Positions 21,759 to 34,481 of a stretch of DNA of 64,000 bases are shown in pieces (the first letter of the stretch is position 1; each line of letters begins with the position of its first letter). The position numbers and the translations under genes were made by a program. The stretch is from positions 1,969,430-2,033,429 of the forward strand of contig JAESIW010000118.1 of assembly GCA_016802295.1 (NCBI GenBank), given 5' to 3'. The notes under the pieces are model-generated. The model searched no databases, had not been told where the DNA came from, and saw only the letters and a list, made by a program, of their open reading frames with translations. The DNA is from Brachionus rotundiformis. Lineage: Eukaryota; Rotifera; Eurotatoria; Ploima; Brachionidae.

Positions 21759-24700
21759 TTATACAATAGGCTTGTCAGTGCCATAATAGTGGTTATAGTT
21801 TAGAGTTAGTGCCAAATTGTTCAAGTGATATTCATAGCCGATTGAGATTCCTTTTTGCAAAACTTAAAATGCAAATTATTTAATTAAATTTATTCTCTGG
21901 TCAACCTTAAATCCTACTTTGGTGTAAAAAAATAATATTTTTTTTAAAAATTTGATAATTTTCCGATGCTTCAGCAAAGAACTCATGTTCATATGCACCA
22001 TTTGTGCCATTTTTAATCAAATTACCATTAACAATTTGGAGACGAAACTTTATAATTATGTCAAAAGTGTTCAAAATGACTTGGACAACATTGGGAATTT
22101 TTTTAAACAAGCATCTTGAATGAGCCTGCTTGATATAGCTTTGGTGAACTTCAATTAAATCATCGACATGTTTTACTTTGTTTAATTCTTGCTGTAAATC
22201 TTCCCAAGTTACTTGGATAACTTGGTGGTATATGTAACTCTGTAAAGCGATCATGTAGTGCTGCATTTCGTGACAGTAGAGCTTCAGTTGTCTGAGCTGA
22301 TGTGACTTGTTCGATTTAAAGACCAACTCTTTTAAAAAAAAAATTTCCAAATACTTTAAAATCCCTTAACTACAAATTATTTACCATATCTTCTTAATGT
22401 TTGCCATATATTGTTCAAAGCTGTGAGAACAAATTTAATTTTGAGCAAAAAGCCAAATATTTCGTTGTACAAGTCCAAATTAGTCTGATTAATGACTATA
22501 TTTAGTGGCCACTTGGCAACATAAACCAATTCAATCATGTCCAAATAATTCAGCAGTCCACTCATGGTGGAATTATTCTCTTTCCTATTTAGTCTAATAA
22601 ACAAATTGCTTATAAATTGGCAATTTTTGAACAATGAACATGTCTTGGCAAAAGCTTCTTTCAAATAAATGGGACTGAGCAAAAATTCCAAGTCAACAAA
22701 GTGACCATTGTAGTGCATGTCCTCAATTTTGAGCATTAATTCGTCAACAAATTTCTGCGCAAAAATACCATTCTCAAACAGAACATACTTTCTCAATGCT
22801 TGCAAATGATCCTCGAGTCTTAGGTCAAACAAAAAGTAATTTATACAAGACATATTGACCAGTTGTAATTGAACTTGGACAGGTTTGTACAAAATTCGGT
22901 CCAAAATCTCCTCCAAGTCGACATATCTGAACGATTGCAATTCGGCCGAATTGCTAACACGAAATACTTTTTTTCCAAAGCACAAATCATCATCAGGCTC
23001 ATAGGACAAATTGGCCAAATAATTCGAGTCTAAATGTTGGTCAAGGCGTGGAAATGACTTGGCATAGGGTCTTATTATTTCATCAAAATTAATTTGATCT
23101 ACTCTATCTTCTTTTTTGGTAAAATGATCGAACAGTTTGGCTCTTATGATTGCCTGCTCGTCCAAACTACTCAATAGGTCATCATGCTTGAGCATGGTTT
23201 GAATTTTTGAGTCAGACGCATGTCCATGCACAGCTCTGGCTCTCAACCATTCTAGTCTTTGTTTGTCCTTCAATTCTAAATTGGAAAAATCACTCTCTTT
23301 AGATACATGAAAATTTTGGCTCATTTTAATTGATGGTGATTTGTGTTCCTGGCCAGGTGATTCTGTCAATGAATTAACTGTCGGATTTAGCTTGATGCTT
23401 GACCGGTAGCTTTGGTCCGGTGACTGAGTCAACAAGTTTACTTGAGGATTTAGCTTAATCGAAGGTTTGTAGTCCTTTTCAACTGTTTGATCATTTGGTT
23501 TCATTTTTACTGGCGTATCCACATCAACTTCCATTTCTACAACATCTTCTTGGTCATTTTCTGCCTCTTGCTTTTCCATGTCTACATCCATTGCTGACTC
23601 ATCCAATTTGTTTATTTTGCTCATTGTTTCTTGAATTTTTTTCCTAGCTGCCTGTTCTCTTTGCTCGGCATTGAGCATTTTTTGTTCATACTCTTGTTCT
23701 ATTTCCTGTTTGAGTTGCTCTTCAAGCCGCTGTTTTTCCAAGTTAAATTGGGAATTACGATTGACCAAAGTGTCCATATATTCTTTGTCGAGTTGTTTTT
23801 CTTTGTCTTTTTCTTCTTGGCGACGTTTTAAGTCCTCTTCCATTTGTTTTTTCAAGAAGTTAAATCGTTGCTGCTTGGCTTCGATTTCTTGGAGACGATT
23901 TTCGGCCTCTTGTTGCTCGTACTGTTTAAATCTTTCCAAAGCTTCGCTCTGAAGACGCCTCAGATAAGCGTCTTGTTTGCGCAACTCTAGTTCCAGGTAT
24001 TCTTGACGTGATTTGAGCTGGTATTTGGAATAATTGCGCACATGGTTGGCATAGTTGCCACAAGACTCTTCTATTTGGCTTAAATAATCTTGGTTGAAGT
24101 CAACTTTAAGCTTTGGATGAATGCTTTTTGCAGAGCATAGCAAATTCTTTGAATAAAAGTATTTAAAAATGACTTATCAAAATCTAATTTTATCTGGTCA
24201 GATAATAACCTTTATCCTTTTACCAATTACTACCAATATATAAATAAAAATAATATTTATTAAATTTTTGTTTGAAAAATATTTATTTTTTTTTCTTTAT
24301 TTTTTAATAATAATTAAATTGTAATTTTAAAAATGCATAAAATAACCACTGACCACTGACCTCTTGATTAATTTAAAATTGATAACTAAATTGTAGGAAA
24401 AAAATTTATCAAATATCTGATCTGATGATATTTAATATAAAAAAATTAAAAAAATCCAAACCTCTGGATCACAAAGCCTCAATAAAGCCATATTCCGGCC
24501 ACAATAGAAAATATCATCATACAATTTCTTTATAAAATTACACTCGTTATGGTCAATTTGATCCTTGAGCTTAAAAGCTTTGAGCAAATAATCCTGGTTT
24601 AAGCAAACCGAGTACTCAGGTTGATAACTGATAAAAAATTGGTCAAATTTATCCATAAACTTGCCATCAAATATCCACTTATCTATAAATCTTAAACAAA

Positions 24701-26063
24701 AATCTAATTTATTGATATTTAACTAATTTTAAGGGAAAAAAAATTTAACAATTTTTTACCCAAAAAATGGTTCTAAGCATCCGGCCAAAAGATGCAAACT
24801 AATCTGATAAGAATAATCATTACATGAACTGTTCATTGTCTCATTGAACAAATGATAAATCAAATTAGAGCCTTTTCTGATCGGTTTTGGATCCAATGGA
24901 TCAAATTTTGCCAATTCAATCAAATTTACCAAACAATTGAACTGGTCAATTAAGGGTTTTATTTTAGAAAAAAGTGAAATTAGTGTTAAACTATCTAGTA
25001 AATTATAAAAATTAATTATCTTCTCGCTATAAAAATTTAAATAGGATTTAACTGAATTTATGTAAGCGCGAAAAACAGATCCACAAGTCGAATCAATGTC
25101 TGGAATTTTAACATAGTCCAGGACTTTTTTATATAGCGTGCCAACATTTAAAAACTGATCACTAAGACTACCCAACGCTTCACTAGATACACCACTTACC
25201 TGAACTTGCATGTTAAAAACAAACTTGGACATCGACTTGCTAAAATTAAAGCTGACCGATGGTAGACTAAGCATTACATTTAGACAGTCAATTAAAAAAT
25301 TGGATTCCTTAATTACCAACTTTTGTACCAATTGGTTTTTATCAACTATAATGCTAATTGTATTCAAATAATGGTAGTAGAAATAGTCGAATATTTTTCT
25401 GTCCGAATCGATTAGAAGAAACTTGGATTTGGATATTTTTTGGTCAAGATTGTAACCAATAATGAGACGTTCGCGGTCAGACTTCATGTCCCAGTCGATA
25501 TAGTCCGAAAATTGCAGGTCTACTATTTGTTCCCAAATTTGGTCTGATATGTTCTTGTTACCACGGTCTCTTTGATTTTCTTTGGCTTGATATGGCGAGC
25601 ATTTGTTTGAGACAAAGCCTTCATCGGGCTGACTATCTTGCTCTCTGGGATCACTAAAGTCGATCCACTCGTAGCTATGTGTACTTGGTATTTGCCATTT
25701 AAGAAAGTTGGTGTCCTGCGGCAAGTCAGGTATGTCCAAATTTAGCTCCAGTCCTTGACAATTGGGTACTTTTTTCGATACCAATGCTGAAAATAAAGTA
25801 TCTTTGCTCAATTTTTGTACTCTGTCCAATTTATCATCATTTATCTTTATGGAAAAAAAGGAACTAAACATGCTTTTGTTTGATAAATTATCTAATTTTA
25901 TGTCTGGCAAGGTCCATTCGGCTACATTATCAAGTTGGTTTAAAACTTCGAATTTAAAATCATTATCAAACATGACTAATTTTTCGCCCAGACGTAATTG
26001 TCCAATTGATTTGGTAAGCTTGCGGTCAAACTTGGGATATTCATCTTCATCACCGCAATTCAT
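21759..26063 (-). CDS. TUBGCP6: Gamma-tubulin complex component 6
   Basis: Five exons on the minus strand: 24760-26063, 24462-24690, 22385-24146, 21918-22328 and 21759-21862. All junctions close in phase; 1269 aa. The N-terminal GRIP1 region spans exons 1-3. Exon 3 holds a long Glu/Gln/Arg-rich coiled coil (QEYLELELRKQDAYLRRLQS onward) and a repeated insertion with KPSIKLNPQVN / SSIKLNPTVN / PSIKMSQN units. The GRIP2 region begins near YVDLEEILDRILYKPV and contains LRLEDHLQALRKYVLFENG, CHEMQHYM and a final NYNHYYG. An insertion between GRIP1 and GRIP2 is the hallmark of GCP6, which helps build the gamma-tubulin ring complex at microtubule-organising centres. Vertebrate GCP6 is longer because of a bigger insertion. 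Confidence 0.85.
24010..24146 (-). other. Start of GCP6 exon 3 at a 315-nt intron
   Basis: The intron 24147-24461 is the longest in this gene. It holds only AT-rich sequence, and the acceptor TTCAAAG precedes AAT TTG CTA. Confidence 0.5.
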
Positions 26064-26197
26064 TTTGAAATTTACAAAAATAAACTAGAATTTTTTATTC
26101 AAAATTATTTTAATTTTGTCTTTAAATAAAAACTTTAAATTTAAATTTTAAATTTTATTTTTTCAAATATTTAGAAAAATTTATTTAAAAAAACTGA

Positions 26198-26311
26198 CTA
26201 GTCTTCGATCAGATAAATTAAATTTTGATTGAGTTTTGAGTTGTAGAAATCAATATTTTTTCTGTTGACAAATATCTGCACTTCTGAACCAGCAGTTGTA
26301 CCAATCGACAT
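26198..26311 (-). CDS. Possible 37-aa micro-ORF upstream of GCP6
   Basis: ATG to TAG, MSIGTTAGSEV... ending LIYLIED. Composition is protein-like (charged/hydrophobic alternation, little Lys/Asn homopolymer) and better than the AT-rich surroundings. It could be a small gene or an exon of one. No family recognised. The remaining 26064-26500 is AT-rich. Confidence 0.3.
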   Translation of the reverse strand: MSIGTTAGSEVQIFVNRKNIDFYNSKLNQNLIYLIED

Positions 26312-26500
26312 TGCTTATCTCTCTCTTGCCAATGATAATATTATTTTATCCAAAAAATTATTAATCAAATAACAAAAAAATTAAATATTTATTAATAACA
26401 TAAATTATATAGACTCGAATAATAAAGATAAAAAAATTTCACTTATAACAAAAATCACCGCATTCCTTTATCTAAAATTAAGTTTTTAGTTTTAAAGCTT

Positions 26501-27785
26501 TTATACTGATTCATTCAAATGTGAGCTGGTAGTAGTGGTTAATTTTGGCTGGGACATGAACGAATTTTGGTAAAAAGTTTGAACCAGAGCCGAGTTGTGT
26601 TCATTTTTATTGAGTAAATACATAAAACTAGAATTGGCCAATTTTGGATCTTTTTCAACAGCAGTTGTGTATTGGCTTTCATCAAATTTGTAGAGCAAAG
26701 CAGCTATGATTGTAAATGCAGACTGTTCGTAGCGATGACAGCCAGAATACTTAAAATAAGGTCTACGAGAGAAGTTACAGCCTGAGAATTTGGAGCCTGG
26801 AGGTGCAATGCAAACAGCTTTAAGCGCACATTTAACCCATGGCAACATAAGAGATTGGTGCACCATTCTATTATTGAATATTATCATCTGGCTAGTGTCC
26901 AGCATATGGACAAAATAAAAGTCTTGTTGTTTGGTATTCAGGTAGCTAAACATTGTCGGATGAGTCATTTGGGACACTGGTTGCGCCTCAGGCCACGCCA
27001 GCAAACCATTTTTACGCGACTTGGCCAGAAAATTGTCACTCTTGTTTGAGACAAAAACATTTGGAGCCTCTATCCAAATGATAGCTCCGTACTCGTTTAA
27101 AATTTCCTAAAAAACTAGATTTATAATTAATTAAAATTAATATTTACATTTAATAAACCTGGATAATTATTGGCTTGAAAGCCTTTATTTGTGCATCTAT
27201 TACATGATCTGGATAATTTTCACCCTTGAATGGCTTGATTAGACAAGACTTATTACATAATTTTTTTATCTTATAATTTTAATTAAAAATGAGTGATTGC
27301 TGGAAAATGGTTTAAATTACCATAAGTTGTTCGGAAGAGCTGAGATCAAGGTCATAGATAAACATTGGATCAGAGTAAAAAAATTTAAGCTTTGATTCAA
27401 TAAGAAGTCGTTCTTTTTCTGAAAAACCACTAAAAGCAGTGACCAAAGGTGGGATACGCAATGAGGAAAAAAGAGAGTCCTTAACCTGGTTAGTCTCTTT
27501 TTTGTCTGGTTCTTTAAATACTTTTGGTTCGCTTAGAAGACCAAGCAACTCGAGATAGGTTGATTCAGATTTAGGATCTTTTTTATCTTCTTTGGCGTTC
27601 AGGACGTCAAATTTTGAGTTTATGTCTTTAAATTGTTGTTCAGTGTGGCTGACTAATTGTTGCAGGTGAGTATTGGATGAGCTGAATAACCAAATTAGAA
27701 TAATTGTTGCCAATAGAATACCTGAGAGGAGGAAAAATTTCTTTGTCCTCATCTTGGCAAATTTTTTAAGATGTCGTTCCAACAT
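26501..27785 (-). CDS. DUF1647-like type II membrane protein
   Basis: Three exons on the minus strand, 27321-27785, 27159-27269 and 26501-27106, all phase 0; 393 aa. A basic N-terminus precedes a signal anchor (FFLLSGILLATIILIWLF). The lumenal part has SDPMFIYDLDLSS, KPFKGENYPDHV, KAFKPIIIQEIL, a short IIWIEAP strand, then MLDTSQMIIFNN, CALKAVCIAPPGS and GCHRYEQSAF. These are the landmarks of the DUF1647 family of nematodes and arthropods, which has a glycosyltransferase-like fold by prediction. Localisation in the secretory pathway is inferred. Substrate unknown. Confidence 0.7.
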
Positions 27786-28640
27786 TCTATTTGTTTAAGA
27801 GTAAAAAAGATAAAAAATGATAGGAAAATAATTTCATCTTTTTGAAATATTTTTTATAATAAATTAATCAAATAATAAAATAAAGTAAATAAAAATCTGT
27901 TCAAATGTTAAATTAATTTTATAAATAAAATATATAATTCATCCTGGATTTAGGGTACAATTGAGTGCAAACTTGATAGCAACATGGTCTAATTCTGATG
28001 ATTCAAAATGTGGAAAACTTTGCCAGCTTTTACCGATTCTTTGGTATTTGGTTCGTGCATGTGTTCAAAGCAGTAGCAAAGCTCTAAGTTGTGATAGTGT
28101 TTGGTCAATAACTAATTTTGATAATAATAAATAGAAATCAGAATTTTTGGACATTAATTTAATTACATCTTATTTTATTTTTATTTATTAAATAAAAAAT
28201 TCAATGAATTTTTTTATTTTATTGAACCAAAATAATCTGATTGAAAAATTTTGGTTCGAAGAAATTCTTTTTATCATATTATCAAAGCTAAACTTTTAAG
28301 GAAATTTATTAAACAATTATATTTGTTTGTTTTCCTTGTTTAAATTTGTGAATTCCACTTTTTAAATTGATTAAAAATGTTTTCCAAAAATAATTTTTTA
28401 CTAATAGAATAATTTTCACTGAAAGTGCTCAAGCCATTGCGTTGTGGTAAAAAAAAAACTAGTCACTAAACAAATAATAATTATTGATGCTTTTTCAACA
28501 AAATAATATTTCTTAATTAAACAAATATTTCTCAGATAATTAATTAAATTTGTGTTTTAGTTTAGCCTCTTGATGAAGAAATTAAAAACACTAACAATCA
28601 AAGTTAAGTCGGACGTTATGAAAAATTCAAATTGCAAGCA
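27786..28640. other. Intergenic, mostly AT-rich
   Basis: 5' flank of the DUF1647 gene. A patch at about 27940-28110 is more GC-rich and has two coding-like minus-strand frames that do not join; see rejected items. Confidence 0.5.
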
Positions 28641-31608
28641 TTTACCAAAAATAAAAACAAAATACATGGAGTTTCTTTGTTAAAGTTTATAATTGGAAAA
28701 TATTTCATTTATTTTAACAATTTTTTAAACCAAATTTTTCGAATCTGGTTATTTTGGTTAGAGAGAAAAAGAATAAATAACCATCGAATTTCATTCTCAA
28801 ACTAAAGATTCAGATTTAAGTGCTAGAAGTTATAAATGAGAATTTATTTTTTTAAATCATTTTTTTTTAATTAAAAATACTCTTCATTCTTGTATATTAT
28901 GATATTTGAGATTTTTAATGCAAAAAATAATCTGTTTAAAAAAAAAGATAAAAACTTCTAAAATATGTAAAGTCTTTCTTTTATGATATTGATAAAAAAT
29001 TTAGCTCAGTAACTAAAAAAAAATAAAAAAATATTTAAAAGCTTGGTATTGAAAAATATGGTTTTTATCCTAAGATTTTTTTAAAAGAAAATGTCTGGAA
29101 TCTGGCTTTTTTTGTAGGAGAATTAAAGAATAAATAACCATCGAATTCAAGAACTTAAAAAATTAGGATATAAGAAGAAGAAATTAAATAATAAATAAAT
29201 GTGCTAGCACAATATAGCTTCAATTTATTATTTTTTTTATTTTTAAAAAAAATTTTTCAATTAGATATCATTTAAAGATTTAAAATGAATAAAACAACAA
29301 AAATACTAAAATATCGTTCTTTTTATTTATTTATTTGTTTATTTTGTTTTTTAATTGCTTTTCAAAATCATCATTTTAACAAACATTTGCATGTTGATTC
29401 GCAAATGGCCAATTCAGAAGAAATTGATTTTGAAAAAAACTACCTCAATTTTTGGAAAAGTTTAAAAATCTATTCAAATTATAAATTCCAACTACCGAAT
29501 TCTTTTTCAAATGAGAATAATACTTTGTCAGTTGACAAAAATATATTTGGCAAAATAAACCAAATACTGTTCAAAAACAAAGCAATTTTAGCAGAACCAA
29601 ATATATTCACAAATTTGGTTGATGATTTGTACCAAGATGGTGAAGTGAACAAAATTTACGAACAACAAGATTTGAATAAATTGTTTCTGATGACATTTTT
29701 ATTAGAAATCAAATATTTATCTAACTTTTTCAAAGTAAACAAAAATAAAAAGAATTTAAATTTTATTAAATAAGAAACAAATTTTAAATAAGGATTTGGT
29801 TTCTATTGATCCACAATGCAATGTGATACCAACACACCATAAAAGACTTGATTTGTTAATACCAGCTAGTGTATACATAAAATGTGGCCTCTTCAATTAC
29901 CATATTTCAATAATGTATCCTCGTGGCAATTTCTACTGGATACCCAAAGATGACTTTGATTTAAATGGACTCTCCAAATCGTTCTCTGATCAAAATAGAG
30001 CTTTAAACAAGTAATTAATTTATTTCAAATTATATAAAAAAAAACATTTTGCCTAAGAGAAAATTTATATCAATTGTAGATTTAAAACAGTTGTCATTGA
30101 ATACAAATCAAAATATTTGACAGTTCCATTAGATACAGAACATTTTTTGTATCAGTATAAGCATTCGAAATTTATCGAGTGTGACTACCAACTTGCCGAG
30201 TCTACTTACAAGATAGAAAAGCAAAATGTAGTCAAAACAAACTTCTTTGTATCCAGATTCAGCTATGTAAGAGATTTTTTAGAGTCGAATAGAAAAGTTT
30301 ACTGGCTAATGGCAGGAACATTGCTTGGATGGTACAGAGAATGTGGCATCATACCTCATACAAGCGATGCTGACATTAGCTTATATGCTGACCAATTTGA
30401 TGCAAAAATTGAAAAATTCTTCGTAAATGACAAACTATTGCCACTAAGTCTTAAATTTGGACTTGACAATGACAGCCTGGAATTTAGAATTGGAAAAGAA
30501 AATGCATTTCATATAGATTTATTTTTCACTTATGAGCTGAACCAAACTCATCAGTGGTTTCCCTACCACATGGGAAGACAAGTCAAGCGAACACTATTCA
30601 GAAAATTTTCAGGTATTTGTTCAGCTGAATTATCAGATGAAAAATTTTTAGTACCATGTGAGCCAGTTGAAGTGTTGAATGACATTTATGGTGAGAATGG
30701 TTGGCAAAATCCTGACAAAAAATTTGTCGCTTCTCCAAACTTGAAGCTTTGGAGAAAATGGAAATTCGAAGAATGGTTGAATGCTATCAAATTTTATCAC
30801 AAAGGAAAATATTTAAAAGATCAAACATATAATTTCATTAAGTATCGATTAGATAAAGGAGAAAAAATGGTTTAATAATTTTTAGTGTTTTTATGAATTT
30901 TTTTTTGATTTAAAAATATTCTTCGTTATAAAATGTGGTCACCATTTTTGTATATTATCTTACGATTATGTTATTTCAAATTTTTTATTAAAGAAAAAAT
31001 AATCTGTTTAAAAAAAAAGATAAAAACTTCTAAAATATGTAAAGTCTTTCTTTTATGATATTGATAAAAAAATTTAGCTCAGTAACTAAAAAAAAATAAA
31101 AAGAACAAAAAATATAAAAATTATTTAAAAGTTTAGTATTGAAAAATATGGTATTTATTTGAAGAATTTTTTAACCAAATTTTTTCAATTTGGCATCTTG
31201 GTAATATTTTTATTCAATACAAAATATGTCATTTATATTTGTTGCTTAGTTAAAAAAAACTTGGGTTTGGGTTAAAGAATTGCCAATTCCAAGTTTTTGT
31301 AAGGATTTTTGATGCTCCTGTTTCCTAGTTGATTACTTTACTGCAATTAATTTGAAACTGAGCAAATATTAAGAGCTTTAATTCAGTTTTTGAAGTTGAT
31401 CAGTTTGACAAAAATTGTTGATATCTAAATATTTCCTTAACCTTATTTTTTAAATTATTAATTTTTATGAAAGTCTAATAATTATTAAATTGATAAATTT
31501 TAAGCCAATTTTTCAAATAACATAATTTTTTCAATTCAAAATAAAAAGAACGATATTTTTGTATTTTTTTTTGTTTTATTTTTTTCGCCGCATTAATGAG
31601 GTAAAACC
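28640..31608. repeat. Arm 1 of the large LicD inverted repeat
   Basis: Bases 28945-31608 are the near-exact reverse complement of 39732-42412, and 28640-28945 pairs with 45550-45870. The arm carries LicD copy A plus both flanks. Its 3' edge runs into a mitofusin fragment, and the partner arm stops inside the same fragment. Confidence 0.8.
29285..30875 (+). CDS. LicD/fukutin-like protein, copy A (intact)
   Basis: Three exons, 29285-29734, 29793-30010 and 30080-30875; 487 aa. The first exon encodes a short basic N-terminus and a signal anchor (SFYLFICLFCFLIAF), so a type II Golgi/ER membrane protein is likely. Exon 2 has the PASVYIKC and YPRGNFYWIPKDD block. Exon 3 has the catalytic region YWLMAGTLLGWYRECGIIPHTSDADISL with the acidic SDAD motif, then FHIDLFFTYELNQTHQW. 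The family (LicD, fukutin, FKRP) transfers phospho-sugars or choline phosphate to glycans. Copy D in the opposite arm has an identical third exon. No frame damage. Confidence 0.85.
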
Positions 31609-31843
31609 AAGTGAAAAATGAAAATTAATGTCCTCTAAAATCAGCGCATAAATTAGACAATTTAAGTGATAATTGATAAAAAAAATCCTCTCTGAACAAG
31701 TTAGTTGATACCAATTTTCTATTTTCTTCGGACTCGACCAGTTCCAAAACTCTTTCTAATTAAATATATTAATTAAAATAAAAAAAAATCTTCCAGCTAT
31801 AAGAACAACTTTTGATGTCTTCTTGGGTCATTATTAAACTTTG
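31584..31843 (-). pseudogene. Mitofusin fragment: end of exon 2, intron, start of exon 3
   Basis: The reverse complement matches 47890-48155 of the mitofusin gene, including the 54-nt intron. Presence of the intron shows duplication through DNA, not retroposition. The coding ends are cut off on both sides. Confidence 0.8.
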
Positions 31844-32267
31844 TTATAATAAAATAAGTTTTTAAATTGTTTTAGTAAAAAAAAATTAATGCAGAATTAC
31901 ATTTTCAAATTAAACTTTCAATGTTAAACATTATTTTGTATGTCAGCAAATTTCTGCAAAAATTTTATGCATGCAGAATTTTGCACAATAGTTTGCTATG
32001 GTTTAACATGTTTTGTTACACATAAAAATCTATCTCTAATTCTAAAAATTCTAAAAAATTTTTAAAAAAATAATTTTTGAGCATGATCATTAAATTTTGA
32101 TCACAAACTTCAATATGTCCTAAAAATAAATATTTTGATTCAATTTAAAAAATTTACCTAATAAATAATAAAAATAAAGAAAAATATAATAGTTATACAG
32201 AAAATTTTAAATATATATACATATCAATTTAACCGTTACCAGATTATTTAAATTTTCATGGCAAAAA

Positions 32268-32860
32268 TAGGGAATATTAACTCCCCACAAATGAAAATCA
32301 GCTCCCCACAAACACGAAACTTTTCAACACAAATGTCTTTTTAACACAAAAAATTTGTGTGTAAGAGATTAAAAATTTATTAATCATAAATTCAAAATAA
32401 ATTTTAGTAAAATTTTATTTAATAATCGTTTAAAAAATCGTTGATATATACGTAATTTTATGTTTATAAGTTTATAAAAATAAAGCCAATTTTACCAATT
32501 ATCCTGTTGAATACCATTTTTCCGCATCTTTTGGTCTACCACGCTTTTGTTTATTAAATTCATCGTCTTTTAACAAGCTTTTTGAAGCTAACTGATCAGA
32601 ACAAAAGCCAAATTTGACAAAATATTTACAATCACAGTCTTTTTTCTTGCATTTAAAGTGTCGTAATCATTATATGCTGTGACTGTGTATTATTCTTGTA
32701 TAAAAAATTATTTTTTTGTGTTAAAAAGTTTTTCTATTTGTATTTAAGAGTTTTTGGTATGTAATTTTCATTTTTGTGTTGAAAAGTTTTGCGATGTGGG
32801 GAGCAGTTTTTTTATTGTGGGGAGAAGACTTTCATTTGTGGGGATGAGTCAGACCCGCAA
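32268..32860 (-). mobile_element. Short TIR element with TCCCCACA-type ends
   Basis: The left end (32281-32355) has TCCCCACAAATGAAAATC, GCTCCCCACA and ACTTTTCAACACAAA. The right end (32730-32846) repeats these in reverse complement, with an extra CTCCCCACA unit. The ends are imperfect inverted repeats of about 75-130 bp. It sits inside the inverted mitofusin remnant. Its interior contains the end of a coding frame at 32499-32665. Probably a non-autonomous or deleted DNA transposon. 31844-32267 on its left is AT-rich with nothing recognised. Confidence 0.65.
32499..32665 (-). CDS. C-terminal Cys-rich/AT-hook fragment inside the TIR element
   Basis: A minus-strand frame ends at TAA 32499-32501. 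It reads KCKKKDCDCKYFVKFGFCS, a cluster of five cysteines, then an AT-hook-like KRGRPKD and a short tail. No start is visible, so it is the last exon or a truncated end of a DNA-binding protein, most likely the element's transposase. Superfamily not recognised. Confidence 0.5.
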
Positions 32861-32888
32861 AAATATTTTCAACTGGATTTATTATTTT

Positions 32889-33150
32889 GTTTAGCCTGTT
32901 TAAACAACTTAAGAGGAGATGATGCATCATCATTTGCGTTGCCCAAGTTTAATGAGTGAAGTCCGGTGGAGTTTAAGGGAGCCATGGAAAAGTTTCGAAG
33001 CAGTTTGGAACTGGGAATTCGGTCTGACATTATCATTTAAAAGCTAAATGTTTTAATACAAATTAAACCTTTTAGGTTTTTTATAAAACTAATTTTTTAA
33101 ACATAATTCTTTTTGTTTTAGAGCATTATTAATTTAAAATCAAGTTAATT
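32889..33150 (-). pseudogene. Mitofusin fragment: 5' flank and exon 1
   Basis: The reverse complement matches 46250-46505 of the true mitofusin gene, including the ATG, the TCAGACCG... start of the coding sequence and about 100 bp upstream. Together with 31584-31843 it is a collinear inverted copy of mitofusin whose middle is deleted and replaced by other sequence, including the TIR element. Confidence 0.8.
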
Positions 33151-33960
33151 TATTATTTTTAAATTCATTTTTTAGTGATTTAAATATTTTCATATCATTT
33201 CACTTATTATTCATCAAATTAAGTTAAGTAAATGATATGATAATATGAAAGACGAATAAATGAAATAAAGCATTACATATTTTTGGTAAAAGGCCATAAT
33301 CAAAGATTTTATTGTACATAATAAATTTTTTCAATTCTGTTATTTAAGTTTAAGCAGTCATTTTTAAATAAATTAAACCAAATATACTAAGAAATTTAAT
33401 AACTGGTTTGTACCAAGATGCTGAAAATAATTAAGTCTAAAATAAGAAGATTATAATTGATTATTTTTATTAGAAACAAAATATTTGAAAAATATTGAAA
33501 GTTTATATTTAAAAAATATTTCATTAATTTAAAGAATTCTTAAGACCAAATTTTTCCGATTTGGCATTGTGATAAAAGATAAAAAGAAAAAATAACCAAT
33601 TTTGAAATGTAAAAATTTTTAAGCCAAGAGATATAAGCAAAAGAAATATAAAAATTACTTAAAAAAAATTGTCTTATTAGATAACATTAATAGATTAAAT
33701 TGAAAATTTTTATTTAAATGACAAATTAAAAAATTATCAGATAAGAGTAAAGCGATTGAAGTGTAAAATGACCAAGGAATATAAAACAGAGGATATTTTT
33801 ATTGGGATAAAACTGTCTTATTCTACTACTGTTTACTTGACAGAACGATTGCAAAAAGAGCGTATGGATCAAAAAATTCTACAGCCACTTGGTCAAGGCA
33901 TTTTTAAATGCTTTAAAAACAAACTATAGATCCAGAGTTTTAAATTAACTTGTTTTATTT

Positions 33961-34381
33961 ATGGATAAGAAACAAGATTGGACTATTAATGACTGGCTTA
34001 AAAATTGGGATTTATGGAAAGACTTAAATGTTCTTTCGCAATCATGGGATCAAATAAGCATGTCTGCTGGAAAAAAGCTGGTCTTGAAGATTGTAAGTGG
34101 TTGTCCTGAAGACAAAAAATAAAACAAGTTTATTAGATGAAAAAAAGTGAAGAATTCGTGAATTTTGATGAAAAAATTGATATATTTAGGCAATGCCATC
34201 TGACGTTGAAATCTGTGGTCTAAATGATAATCCAAGAATTAATGATGCTATTGATGATAACGCGGCAAAGGATATTTTAAATAGCGAAAAAGAGATAATA
34301 ACTGGTCATATTGTAAAAATTTGCTTAGATAAAATTCGAAATTATCTTTCTTGTCAAGGAGTTAGCAATCTTAGACATTAA
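33961..34381 (+). CDS. Hypothetical two-exon 107-aa protein
   Basis: ATG at 33961, exons 33961-34092 and 34190-34381, joined by a 97-nt intron with a consensus GTAAGT donor and TATATTTAG acceptor, phase 0. The first exon is Trp-rich (DWTINDWLKNWDLWKDL), the second acidic. No family recognised. The 3' end recurs, decayed, at about 49520-49640, so the gene was part of the segmental duplication. A further open frame of 54 codons starts at 33771 and may be related. Bases 33151-33770 are AT-rich. Confidence 0.35.
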
Positions 34382-34481
34382 AACTGTTTAGAAAACCAAA
34401 TAAATGATATAATATTCAGCTGTATAAAACAAATGAAAATAAGCGACTTTTATTAATTTTTTTTTTAATATTTCCGTAAAC

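Noticed and set aside
27940..28110. Minus-strand coding-like stretch (KSWQSFPHFESSELDHVAIK in one frame, another frame upstream)
   Set aside because: The two frames do not join through any plausible intron and no family is recognised; possibly a gene relic but not supportable.
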